A stretch of DNA of 64,000 nt. Origin: Cardinalis cardinalis (lineage: Eukaryota; Chordata; Aves; Passeriformes; Cardinalidae). The stretch covers positions 6,312,514 through 6,376,513 of the forward strand of contig JACDOX010000001.1 in NCBI GenBank assembly GCA_014549065.1, in the 5' to 3' direction. Each line of letters starts with the position of its first letter. Positions within the stretch are counted from its first letter, which is position 1. The notes under the pieces were generated by a model, which saw only the letters and a program-made list of their open reading frames with translations, did not search any database and was not told the DNA's origin. This document shows positions 1-13,100 of the stretch, piece by piece. Both the position numbers and the translations under genes were made by a program.

Positions 1-1031
1 GGCAAAGACATTCTCAAAAAATCCTGAGAAAATCATTCTGGCTGCCTTTGCTACTTTGCTTTAATGGAGTAAATCTTGGTCCCAGTTGGCACACCAGAGC
101 ATCCAACTCTTTTCAAGCTTGGTTATGGGGGTTCAGCTGATACTAAAATAAGGCGATTTAAAATACAGCTGTAGAGACTGAGAAAATAAGATATTTCTTT
201 AGATAGTATAGAGACTGAGAAAATAACATGTTTCTTTAGATAGTATTTTACTGGAAAAGAAAATTGAAATTCTATCACGGGCAATAAATCACACTTCTTC
301 AAGTGTATGGAAAGTCAACGTTGTCTCCTTTCTATCTTGGTTTCTGGTATGAAGCAGAGAGTGGGTTCCTGTAACTGGAAAACTTGCATGGAAATCCATG
401 CAAATACTTGCAAAGAAAGGAGAGGGAATTTTTTGTGCTGCTCTGTCAGTGTTATGCAGTTTCACATATATCATCGGCAAGTATTATGAAGACAACTCTT
501 CATACAACTAAGTCTTAACTTTTATATTCTGGCGGTTATCATTTACAAATTTTAATGGAATGTGCATTCAAGCCAGGAATATAGTGAATCTCTACTGAGT
601 TTCCAGTTTTCACTTTAAGTGAAATTTTTATTCATAGATATAGAAAAGATGTGAGACTTACAGATATTTAAGTTCTCTGGAACATATTTTTAAGGTGTCA
701 CTCTGATTTAGTTAGCTGACATGTTTCACCGTAGTCAGTAATAATTTTCCTTTATTTTGCCAAATTTTTCAACCCATTGGTGTAGCACTCTTTAAAATTA
801 TTGGAGCAATACAAGCAGATACAGCAATCCTTCCTCACTGTTCAGTCTCCTAGGTGATGGACTCCACCAACTCCACAAGAAGCAGAAACACTTGGTTTGG
901 TTCCAATTCTGGGCACTATTCTCACAGGGCTGAGATTAACTTGGGCATCTCCCAATGATTCCTCAAGTCCTGAACTCTCCCAGGCCATTTCCCCCCCTCC
1001 ACTGGTGGTGGACCCCTGCTTCTGTACTCAC
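1..1031 (-). other. ST18 intron after coding exon 15 (partial)
   Basis: No exon of fingers 5-6 or the coiled coil is visible on the minus strand here. The only structure I see is a 37-base tandem duplication near 172-245. The rest is AT-rich single-copy sequence. Confidence 0.8.
172..245. repeat. 37-base tandem duplication
   Basis: Units 172-208 and 209-245 match at 35 of 37 positions; each begins TAGAGACTGAGAAAATAA and ends CTTTAGATAGTA. The two differences lie in the middle (GATAT versus CATGT). Confidence 0.9.
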
Positions 1032-1112
1032 TTAAGTTCAGCGTCTTCTTTTTCTTCCTTGGTAGGAGTGACTTTGATACCTCCTTTCCTGGCACGAGGG
1101 CAGCCAGACAAG
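1032..1112 (-). CDS. ST18: ST18 coding exon 15, end of finger 4 and linker to finger 5
   Basis: The 81-base exon has acceptor CTTTCAG and donor CTTAA|GTGAGT, phase 2 in and out. It encodes LSGCPRARKGGIKVTPTKEE then KEDAEL and two bases of Lys821. Cys798 completes finger 4. The basic RARKGG and the acidic KEEKEDAEL match the mammalian linker before finger 5. It is the last exon in the window; the gene continues to the left of coordinate 1. Confidence 0.96.
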
Positions 1113-4100
1113 CTGAAAGAAGCACACAGAATAAGAGCCACCTCTTTCTGCTGCTGCCAGCCGAGAACCCTGAGCACTGCAGCCCCATGTGATGGGATGG
1201 TTGTTACCTTCTGTGGGATGCGTAGTTCCCTGTCACGTGGCCAGAGCCGTCACAGCCAGGTGTTGGGCACCTACGGAATAATACAGGAATCACAAAATAC
1301 AGTCACAAAGATACAGAGTAAATAACGTTCACAATCTATATTTTGTCTAGAGTGGAAGAAAGAACAGAGTTTTTGTTTAATAACTAAACCTACCTCTTGC
1401 TGGTTTNATTTATTTCTTAAATAAGCAGGCTCTCTTTTTTTGGGAAGGTGGTTTTTGGTTTTTTGGTTTTTTTTTTTAATAGCAGAGTTTTAATAGGAAA
1501 TGTGAAATATATTGTATATGATATGTTGATTTAATTAGTTTATATCAATGTTTGCATCAAACATTTTTCCTTGTACAGAATCAACATTACAAATAGAAGT
1601 AAAATACGGCTTGATATAGATCTATCTGTAAATTTGCTGTTATGTGTTTGTTTGTTATTGGTATGATGTTTTCAGGTAGAGACATAAATAAGCACTTCGC
1701 CAGTATTTACAGAAAGGGAAATGAAAGCAGAGAAGCAGTTTTACTTTTGGGCATCAGTCGACAGTAGCCAGAATTTGAATTTAATAATTTGTGTATTCTA
1801 GCACTGCAAGCATACCACAGGACCATCTCTTTCTTGCTTGAGATTCAGTTGGGTGTTCAGCTGAGCAATTGGATTATGCTTATTTCTCATAGTTAGGGGG
1901 TTTCTCTGTATATGTGAGACAAACAAGCCTTTTCAAGTATGAATTTTTAATACAGAAACATGCATGCAAAAAACAAAAAATCTGCTGGTTACTGTGCTTT
2001 TGCCAGCAGTCTGGCAGGGTGGGCTACTTGCTTGCTGTGCCCCAAAAGCCAGCTTGGGTCAGTAGTCTTTCCACTGACTTCTGTGGAGTTTGGAGCAGGA
2101 CCTCGCTGGTAACACCTTCCATCTCAGAAGTACAGGGATTTTATTTTTTCTTTAATTTTTCTTTTTAAATTTTTTAATATAAGGCTGTTGTATATTTGTG
2201 GAAGGGTTTGGTTTGAGGTTTTTTCAGAGAAGATTAACGTACCTCAGCAAACAAAGCAGCACCAAAAAACATTTGCCTTAGAAGTTATGCCAGCCTTTTC
2301 TATTTTTCTGTATTATACAACACAAAGTTCCTATGCTAAGCAACCCTAAGGGACTTTGAAATGCTATTATTTTTACAGAGTATCAGAATTACATAAGGAG
2401 TTGTGCCAAATACTGTTGTACTGAACCATTAAGGAAACTTGCAGGGTTCACTATGCTCTTAAGGGTCCCAGTTGTTACTGAATCTTTCCTGAGTTAAAGA
2501 GATTCGTGATTTCATCTTGTCATTATTGGGCTGCCATGGAAAACACCTACAAATATAATGGTAATAGTACATCTGAGTGTGCAGGTGCATCTCTTCACAG
2601 AATATTTAAAACTAGTTTTCTGTGAACAATTAATTTGTCAAAAATCTGACTTCTTTTGGACATGAGCAAATTTATGCATTTATTCAAGCAAAATTCAGCA
2701 TTATTTCAAATGAAGAAAGGGGTGAATTTTTTTAAATATAATATCAAAACATTTCATGATGACACTTAGTGAACTATATTTTTGGTGGAATGAATTGCCT
2801 CACACTGACAGCAAAGGTAAAGGTGGGGGTTTGCAGAGTGCCAGGACATGCTTGACTGTGTTGACCTGTTAAAGTGTGGGACAAGGACTGGGCACAATGT
2901 CATGTGGAGCAGGCAGCAAGGGCAGATGTCTGGGGAGTGTGAATGCTCACAAGTAAATCCAGAACACCTGCCAAAAACTAAGGAAATTAATTTTGGCTAC
3001 TTGTTTTATCAGATGATCACAGATGGAAGGGCTCCCTGCATAGACTGGAGATGGACTTCAATTCAAGAAAAGCTCTTTGTGTGAGACATTCAGATCTGAA
3101 AGTCGAGGAGTTGTGAATATACTTATAAAGGACTCTGAACTAAATTTTATATCACCCCATCTGTAGTTACCACTTCTGGCAGCAGACAGATTTCCAACTG
3201 GATTGGAGTCCAAGCTATTCTGAGGTCANTGAAGATTTCAGGCTGAACTATTGTCAGGACTAATGAAACTGTAAAAGGATATTTCAAGCGGGCTACTGAC
3301 AAATAAGTAAAAAGCTTCATTAGCAAGACTCTTAATCTTGACAACTGGATTGGGTTTTCTCAATATTGGTTATATCTATGTATGGATTGTGAAATTCCAG
3401 AACACAAAATACACCAAAAACCTATTGCCCTTCAATCAGTAAAGCTGAGGGATTTCATCAGCTTTTAAGTGGTGTTTGGACTGGTGCCCCAGCTTAGGGA
3501 GTCATCCTCTATAATCAATTCCTGTGCAGAGCCAAGAAAATAAGATTTACATCGAAGGACCAGAGGTCTCAGGACATCAAATTAAGAGATGTCAACCCTC
3601 AGNTGGGTGTAGGTTACAAGTTCTCTTACAATTCTTCCAAATTTGTTATTCAAAAATAAATCTCTCAGTGATTTCTCATATAAATTCTTGGAAGTGGGCA
3701 TGAGTACCTCCTATTTTGTCCCTTTCTCCAACAAGAGGATTGCTTTATCTTTAGGAAGATGAACTGCAACTACATGNAAAATTTAAACAATGAGCTGCAG
3801 TTTTAGGAACACTTCTGGTACATTTTCTCCCTCAAAAGCTCACCANAGGTGGTGGATGTGAACTGTAGTCAAGGCAAACCCATAGAGGTCAGCTGAGAAA
3901 ACCGTTTTCTGAGATTGTTATACTGCCTATGGAAGGCATTATAACTCAGTATAAATCAGTATCNATGTTTTATGTGGAACCTATCTAGAAAAACTGCTCA
4001 TATCTCTACTAAAAATTGACATTTAATCACTGCAAAAATGAGTCTAAGGGTAGGAGTGACCACCTATTCCTAAAAGTTTCTGAATTGTAAGTAAATATCT

Positions 4101-7100
4101 CTCTAAAGTACCCATTTAAAATTATTTAAGGCTTGATAAGCAAGTTCTTTGATTAAATAGGATATCAGCTCCAATTATCCCTTTTAGCTTTAAAATCTGA
4201 ATCATCATCAAACTTGTGTTTTAAATTGACCACCTCAGATTGTTCTGAGCAGCAAGAATCCTCCTACAGAAATTTTCTTGAATCTGAGTCACAGGCCCAC
4301 TTTCTGAGCAGATCTTCCTTATTTCCAAACTGTGGATCACATGGAAGCCTTGTATCTTTGCTGGCATTGAGTTTCATAATTAAAGCCAAAATCTTATCTT
4401 GATTCTGGCAAATTAAACATGAATAACATTTGGAAAAAATACACAGCTTTTTCATATTCATGCCTAACTACATGAGGGTGCTTTCCTGGCCTGGTTCTAT
4501 GAGCATTTATGCCCTCTGCTCACATAGCAATGCTACAATTAACTATTGCAATCACTATACCAGAACAAGCANGATTGCAGCATTTTGGAAAAAGATTTAA
4601 TTTAGACAGAAGCAAAGTTTTGTTCAAAATATCACCTGGACTACATTTGCAAGAACCTAAATTAAGGTGGTACATTTGTGAAAAATAATTTTATTTAGCC
4701 TTTTTTCATTTTGCAAATTGTCTGTGAACAGATTTTGATTTTTGCTCTTTTTCTAGTTAATTGAAATTAAATGCTAACTGCGTTANGCAACATATTTCTG
4801 TCTGTGAAATGTCCATGAACTTTGACTTTGTCTTTCACAACTCACTTATTATACATGGCGTACAGTGTGCAGTTTGTCATTTAAGTCATATGCTGTTGCT
4901 CCTCTTTCCTTATGGCATGACCAAAACTCTAGAAGCTTTAGTGGAAAAATAACCATATTGGTATGCAAATTTACTTATTCACACATGAATGGGGCGGGGG
5001 GGTGATGCATGAGGAGCAACTATTCAAAATATTTGTGTGAGTGTCTTTGTATGGCAGAAAGCCAATAAAAGCAGGGACAAATATATATGACTCAGCAAAT
5101 GACTTCAAATTTGTCAGCATTTTTGCAAGCCAGTTCTTTGCTAACTGTTCTGCTCTTTTTAAAATAAACTAAACCTAAATTTTATACCTTTTGGGATCAG
5201 AAATGTCAAAAAATGCAGCATTGTGCCAGTGTGCCAGTTTACCTACTGGCTTTGTGAACTGCTTTGGATAGCTGCCTATATAAATGGTCTTTCTTTGCTA
5301 TTTTGCTGTATCTCCTGTACATTTAACTTCATACCATCAGTTCAGCATTTCAATTATAACTGAAGTTGTAAGGCTANGGAATAAAACCACTGACATTGGA
5401 TCTGGGGAAGCCAAACACTGCTCCAAGCCTAAATGTAGCCACTTGGCTATTAATACTGTTAGAAAAGGAAAATAGTGCCATGATCAGACTTTATTTTCTT
5501 CTATCTGGACTAGGGATGAACCCAAAGGACAGAAAGGACAGTCATGGAGTTCTCCCCTTTTTACATGCATTCATGAATTTTTCCAAGCCATCTATTATGG
5601 GATCCNATTTACAAGTTGCAGAGGGAAAGCTATGAAAGAACTCTAATTATCCTTCCCTTTTCCCCACATCCTTATTGACAAAACCAATTCAATAACTAGA
5701 TGACTGGTTGCCAGTGCCTCTCTTGACTACAGATTTTTGAAATATTCATATGTCCCTATACATCTGTCTATATAGCAAAGCCTGCACAGTCCTTTTGTAA
5801 GTGACATTTCATGGTGAGAATTATGCCAGCACNAAATCATATGACTTGATGCCTGCTTCAGTGGCATTAGATTCACAGTATAGGGTAGTGACAAATAAAA
5901 AAGGATGTGCAGGTATTCTGGTCTCATTTTTAGATTTATTCTAACTAGATTTATTTCTAACTAAATAATTCCAATTAATTCTATCTGGATCAGTTTCCAG
6001 ATCCATCTTACATATTAGATATTTTCTATTCCTCTCTGATTCAGAAATACTGAGAAAACTGCATCTTTCCTAGTGTTCACAATTTTTGTCCCCCCAGGCC
6101 CTGATTAATTAATGAAAATGAAGGGGTACAAGAATAAAGAAAGACAAATGGAGAAAAGTAAACTTTATTTCACTCAAAAGCTTTCAAACCAATTCACTAG
6201 ACTTTCCAGAAAAAGGTGTGATGCTGCTTAGAGCAATTCAAATTTACAACTTCAATAACACAGGGAACACGTTTGTCGAAGATAAAGAACAATAACATTT
6301 GTACTATTGTCAATACTTACTTGAGCTCCTGAGAGTTAGCAGCCATAAGGGATTTTAATGTCTTGTCAGCTAATGGGCACCCAGAAACACTGAAAAGAAA
6401 ACCTGATGTGAAATATTTTACTAAACCAAAGCATTTATTTTTATCTAAAACACCAACATCCAGACAATATATGATTTATATTAGTTAAAATTATACTCTC
6501 AAATATTTATTCTCGGCAAAGAAGGACAAACATAAAGCTGTGGTTCTTAAATCACTAAAAACAGTATGTAGTTTGGGACAAAGGTTTCTATTCCCTGTGA
6601 AGCTTTGCTATGAGGGGACAGTGGTACACAGAATCCATCCTTTATGTTTCCTATATGAAGGACAGCTAGAGGATCTGGTCCACGTGGTTGGTAGAAGGCA
6701 GAAAACATTTCCATTCTGCTCCCAAGGGAAAAGCAGGAAATTGTTGTTTCAACACCTAGGTTGACAGTAGNCTATTTTGAGAAAAATATTTAGTATCCTC
6801 AGGTTGTAATAGCAGATTATGAATTTCAAAGCCATTCATAAAAAGGTATGCAGAAACCTCATTTATAATCAGATGCAACAGCATCTGTATAGAGACTGCT
6901 TGTCCTCTCAGGGACATGCAAACTTCACTAAATGAACTTTCTACAGGTCTCAGCTGAGAAATGCAGCTACAGTAATAAGCATATGCTGCTTAACTGCCTC
7001 AGTGTATTAAGCCCACACCTCCACAAATATAACAAAAATCAGGAAAAACATTCTTGTTTCTCTGTGGATTATTTTCTGCAAATTGTTTTTGAGTAGTTAT

Positions 7101-10100
7101 CCATGGTTAGTACAAAGGGGTTCAAAGATGACAAGGGTTAGAAGTAGCTCTATTTCCTGTTTCAGGCTTCCTGTTGTTTCTTACCTGCGGTGTGAGGCAT
7201 AGTTTCCTGTTACATGACCGCTACCATCACATCCTGGGGTTGGACAGCTATGCAGAGAAGAAGGAATGAGAAATTAGGGTATATAAAACACACTATACAG
7301 CTCACCATACTCTGCAGTGAATTATGTAATGATCCTTAGGGCAATCACGTTCATCATTACACACTGTCACGACACTGCAGTAATCTAGGAAAACTTCATT
7401 CTAGTTTTTAATTATTACTTGACGCACAGAGGGAAAGAATTTTTCCTATTTCCACAGTGCAAATAATTCAAGNCTTAATTTTATCTGCATAGAGTTACCT
7501 TTGCATAGGTATTTTGCTTACAAAGTGGGTTCTTAAAAAGACTGTTTTATTATTGGCACAAAATTTTCACAGCAGTTCATAAATGCTGGAGCTGAAGTTT
7601 CTGATCTCACCTCAAGTATAACATACTGGAGGCCAGAGAACAGTAATGTTTAAAATAATTCCTTTCACTTCTGACTAAAGTAAGGCACCTTCTTTAGAAA
7701 CATATCCAATATTTATTTATTGATACAAGTGAGAAAGGTGTTAGGATTGCTTGCAGAAGAGAAAGCACNTCAATATTACACATCTGAAGTTCTGAAAGAG
7801 AACAAAACTTTCTCAAGCTGTTTCTCAGATGAACTGAGAAGTGATGCAAAGGTTGTTGTGTTTTGGGAATGGTACTCTTTAAATTAATGTTCCCACCGAG
7901 ACTCTCTAAACCATAGACTGCTTGCTCGCCCCTCTCCTTCCTCCTTCCCCTGCGGCAGGTTGGGGAGTAGAATTGGAGGCACAAAAGGTGAAAGCCACAT
8001 CTCAAGATAAGAACAAATCACAGGAAACAGCAATGAGATAACAAAATGAATGGTAACAGCAAAAATATCCATAAGAAAGTGCACAAGATAGGCAAATGAT
8101 CGCTCAGAACAGAACTGGTGTTACCCAACTGCTGCCTATGCCAAGTTTACTTGACTCTGAGGAAAACCGTCTCCCTGGGTGAGGTTATAGAATAACCCTC
8201 AGCCACCCCACCTCCTGGCTACCGCAAAATTNAACCCTGTCCTGGCTGGTACCAGGTGCACATTTAACAGAACAGATATACTCATTTAAACCAAGAGATG
8301 GAGGCATACTGGAGAAGACATTATAGCTTCTCTTTTTCCTCAGCTCTTCTTCAGTTGTAACACTGAAGTCAAGCTGGGATACAGTCCTCTGCAAAAGAGG
8401 AAAGATACCAAGAAATGCAACTGGTGCAAGAAGAGGGAGGTGAATTAAATATACCATTGTACAGTACTTTGAAACACTCTAACCAACCCTGGAGAATTGC
8501 CTTACAAAGAACTTATTTTCTTTCACTGGGAATATGGATAAAAAGGGTGAGCAGATGCTGCACAAAGACTGTTCGCTAGTGCTCCATGGTAATGAAAAAA
8601 GGGGTGCCTGAGATGCTCACCTGGCTATTTTCTCTGGGCTGGCAGAATGCTAGGAAGTTTTTAAAATCTGTAAAAAAGCCTTAGGAAGACTTCAGCCTCA
8701 TTTTCACAGCCCATTTCAACAGTTGGCTGTCATGACCAACAAAATTTACATGGAAAAATAGAAAGCACATACTGGACGGTGGGATTCATACAGTAGTTTG
8801 CTCCAACTGTGCTAACCACNTTCAGAATTTTTCTCTGCAAGCGCTTATGTCATTTTAAAAGCTTCCTCATGATGGAGCCAACTGTACTGAATTTTTNAGT
8901 AAAATATCTGAGCTCAGTGGGATCACAGGAATGTAGTCAGATCTCTATATTGCCTATGGATTCTTCTGAGAAATTAAAACTACTCTTTATTTAATTTTTG
9001 GCACAATTGCATTTTAGACACCTGTTTTTAGATACTTTTTGAACCATTGTAAGCTCATCATTGCTCTAGTTAGTACTTTGGTGTTATTATTTAGGAGGGT
9101 AGAAAAGTATATTACTAAGATATCTAAAACAGGTCAGTATCACAGAGGAATAAATACTACAAANGAAAAGCCATTAGCCTTCAGCAAATAAACCCTCAGT
9201 GATTTTTGTATGCATTTGTTTTAGAAGAAGAGGCAAGACAGCCTGACCTGTAGCAATTTAGGTCATGAACTATGACTGCAGATATAATGTGGTGAGTAGA
9301 CAACATGCAGCCTGCATGACATGGAGGGAAAGAATGGCTCTTCACAGCAGCTTGCCCCAGGGAAATGTAAATTCTAGAGAGAGAGGCAGCTCTAACAGCT
9401 TCAATGCCACNGAGCCTGGAGAGCAGGACACAGGTTGGCATGACGTGTGACTTGTTCATTCACGGGTGAGCCTGCAGTTATGGGCTATCATCACTAAGTG
9501 ATGTGGACCACACTTGCTCAGAGAGACCTGCTCTGCTTTGGGACAAAAATAAAANTGCCATAAATGATTGCTGAGTCCTGGCTGACTATTACAGTGAAAA
9601 CTGTGTTAATATCAAAATGATATTGATGTGAACCCAAAGGGATTTTGTGAAGAGTCTAGATGAGATTTTTAAAAAGTGACTTGTGTTATGAGCTGCTTGG
9701 GACAATTTTAGTGAAAAATTCTAAACTGAAGCAAGCTGTTTTATGCAGACAGATTTNATAGAATTTATTTGTTGTTCTAGATAGTAAAGTTTTGGAACTT
9801 AACACAGAGCAAGTGCATCTCAGTAACTGGGAAAGGAGAGTATTAGCCTATCGTCCCAGGCTGTGAATTTCTACAGCCGCTGGATTTTCAGCAGGACTGA
9901 ATAACTAATTCTGCTTGGAAGGTTGTGAAGGTTTAAGTGAAGGACTTAAACCTGTTTCCTACAGGTTGGAAANCCCCATTCTGTATTGTATTTTGTCTTT
10001 TTATGAACTCTCTATGTTTTCTGTCTGATAAATCCTAACTGCTTCTACACAAGTTCTAAGTAATGGGTCTATAATGACAATTGTTCAATTAAAGCTTATT

Positions 10101-13100
10101 TAATTATATAAGCATTAGCAGAGGCAATCTGTAGCATGTTATGAAAATGTGTGTTTTGTAGAAGGAGTTAAATGCAAGTGCCCACTTGTTACCTATCTAT
10201 CTGAGGAATAAGGAGTGGCACCCAGTACAAATTTAGTCATTAATCTGTCCAGACCCCCAGGCACACCGTGGCTTGTCACAGCTCCAAACCTCAAGTCTGC
10301 ATACCCACGATGTGGAACTAACTACTGGCAGGGAATTGTGCAAGTGTCCCTGCTCAGCTCCTGCAAATCTGCTTCAAAACAGAAGTCAGAACAGCAGCAT
10401 AGCCAGTCTTTACCAGGGCAAAGGAAAATGCAGCATTTTTTGTGACTCACGTGATGAGTTCCTTTTTGAGATCTCTTGAGTGGAGCTTGNGTTTAGGGCT
10501 GGGTATGGAGACATCTCCTGGGTACTTCTTTTCCTCCATGTTTTCTGGAGAGCTCACTGGATCTTTCTGAAATATGAAATGAGAATGTAACAAAAGGNTT
10601 CTCTCTTCAAGTCCTCCCACACATTCAAGAAACAATTTAATTCGCCATGGCAAGAAGAGAACCTCTTGTAAACTTAAAAAAAAAAAAAAAGAAAGAAATT
10701 AAAGAGAAATGAAGGAGATAAATTAGGAAAGTTTAGTATATCATAGTTGCAGGTTCTTACAGGCAGACTTTTAAGAATGTTGTGTAAGTATTTCTGAAAG
10801 CAGATGCTATTTTAAGCCATACATAGGAGAAATTTTTGTTTGTTTTATAAGATGGTGATAAAGGCCAAAGAAAAAGAGAAGACAAAGAAAAGAGAAGTGG
10901 TTTTTGGTAGAGCCAAACTAGACTTTGGCAGTTACGTTCTTTTTATTTACTGTGTAAGTACATTGCTGACTTTTGAATGTAGTTGAAGTGGTGACCATTG
11001 CACCCTAAATTACAAAATTACAATAATAAATTTTAAAAAGTGTTATTTACATAAGCTAATGTTAATGCAAAGCTTTTTAGATCTGTGGAATGGAATGTCC
11101 TGTTATCTTCTTGAGAGAGCAGATTCTTGTCAAAATAAAAACCATAAAGAACAAAACAATTTTGAAGCTTTCTTAATAGCAGGCTGATAAGAGTAGTTCT
11201 TGATTTTTACTATTTGTAGATCTAAATCATCACTGCTANCATGCTGTTTGGTGGATGGTATGAATCATGAGCATTCACTCCATTGGGAAGGCATTTTGAG
11301 AACTTGGGAGTCCTGGTAAGGAATTTCATTTTTGTTTTCTGAAAAATCTTCTTTTTAATTTCAAAGTAACTTGGTTTTTATTGTTTTGATACTTAATGCC
11401 TTCAATTATTATTATCTTTCTGAAAGATAAATATTTTCTTTCTGGAGGGATGTTCTNTAGCTATTTTATGATTCAAGAATTCTCCAAAGTTTATAGCACC
11501 AGTTATCAGACCTCTATGAATCCCTTCTTGGACTTCACATTGGTTTTGTGATTCCATTCCAATACTCAGGTGTTTCCCAGAGATTACCATCTGCAGGGGC
11601 AGAAACGGCTGCCCATGGCTGAGAGGAGAAGGTCCCAGCCTCTGCTAAACTCACAGTGCTGGTGCCATGGATGCTCTGGGCTTNTGCAGCTGACAAATGT
11701 GCCAGGACAGAGGAGCAGGCTTGTCTGCAGAGCTGTTAACACAGAGTGCAGGGCTGAGTGGAATCTGGACTGAAAATGGAGTTTCTGCCTCCTGGGTCTT
11801 GTAAGCTCTGCAGGGATGTTTCTTCTGATAAAGCTTCCATATGGTCCTCAATTCTGGCAGCTCATCTTTGCCTGTTTGGAGGCTGGATCCTCAGTACGAC
11901 TTTCTTCTACATTCTGCTGCTGGCTACCTACTGCCTACTGTAACTCACACTTCACATACGTATAGAAATTATGCCATATTATTGCTGTATCAATTACTAC
12001 TGATTTTTTCAACCACATTTGTGGGGTTAATTTGTTTGAGAATAATCTAACCTGATACAAATATAGAAAGCAAAAAATACATATATTCAGCTTTACTAAA
12101 CACACAGTAATTAATGAGTAATTATTTTAAATAAATAGAAAAACCCTCATATATTTCAGGCTTGGGGAATTATATTTGTGAAGGAGAACTTCAGATAAGG
12201 GGCAACAGAGAAAATTAGCAGCTNCAGAAGGTCTTGATGTTAGTGCAGAAATAATAAATGATTGAAAGTCTTCCAGACATGGAAACTAAAATGCTANAAT
12301 GCAAAAGTGGAAAAATGGATGTCAACTTTGTCCAAGATCCAAGAAACATCAAAAATGCTTTTCTGAACTTGGGTTGAATCTTCTTCCTAGTGGCATATGG
12401 GAGTAATTTTAGCAGTGGCATATAGGGGTGATTTTGCCATAGGTATTTGATTTCCTGAGTNCTTCTATCCACAAGTTCTGATGTACCTTTCTTACAAACA
12501 CATAAGTGCAAGCAGGGATCATCACTGGTACAAGTTACTGTAAAACTGAAAGTTCTCCAAGGAAACAACAAAAAATGCTAACCCCTGTTGTCAGCTAGAA
12601 GGGATCAGATGTCAAAATAACTTAAAAAAAAACACAGGTAAAATGGTTTCCACTTAATTTGATGGAGATTAAAGAAGGATGGTTTATCAGTTTCCTGTCT
12701 AANAAGTAACTCTGCCAGGCTACATCTGCATCACTGAACTGATGCGTGTTTCTAAAAATTTAAAGCATGCCTTGCCTGNATCCTATGTATCTAAACCAGG
12801 CATACATCAGCCTCTTCCACTTCTTCTGAGAGAAGCCTGGATTGGGGGATGGTGAAAAGGACCCTCTAGCACTCCACTGCGATCCTGATCTGGGTCATGT
12901 ACCTCAGGATGCACCTGTGGCACACCAGAATTGCCTCAACTCTTTGTGTTGCAGGCTGTGATAATATTTTCATATGTGCAAATTGTGTTCTTTGTTTATA
13001 ATGAAAGATATTCTGATCTTTCACTGGTGATGGTCCAGGAACTTTGTGTGTGAGTTATTCATCATGTCACTGTCTGATACCTGCTGCACAGAGCAGACTG

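Larger units (their letters stand above)
1271..6320 (-). other. intron between coding exons 13 and 14 (5.05 kb)
   Basis: AT-rich intron. It holds a T/G-rich stretch (1434-1478), a fragment resembling an old amniote repeat (2068-2106), an isolated GC-box-like run (4991-5001) and locally repeated TAGATTTATT words near 5932-5960. No coding exon seen. Confidence 0.85.

Noticed and set aside
922..1325. Open frames overlapping coding exons 14 and 15 on either strand
   Set aside because: They read the ST18 finger exons and the small intron in wrong frames or on the wrong strand.
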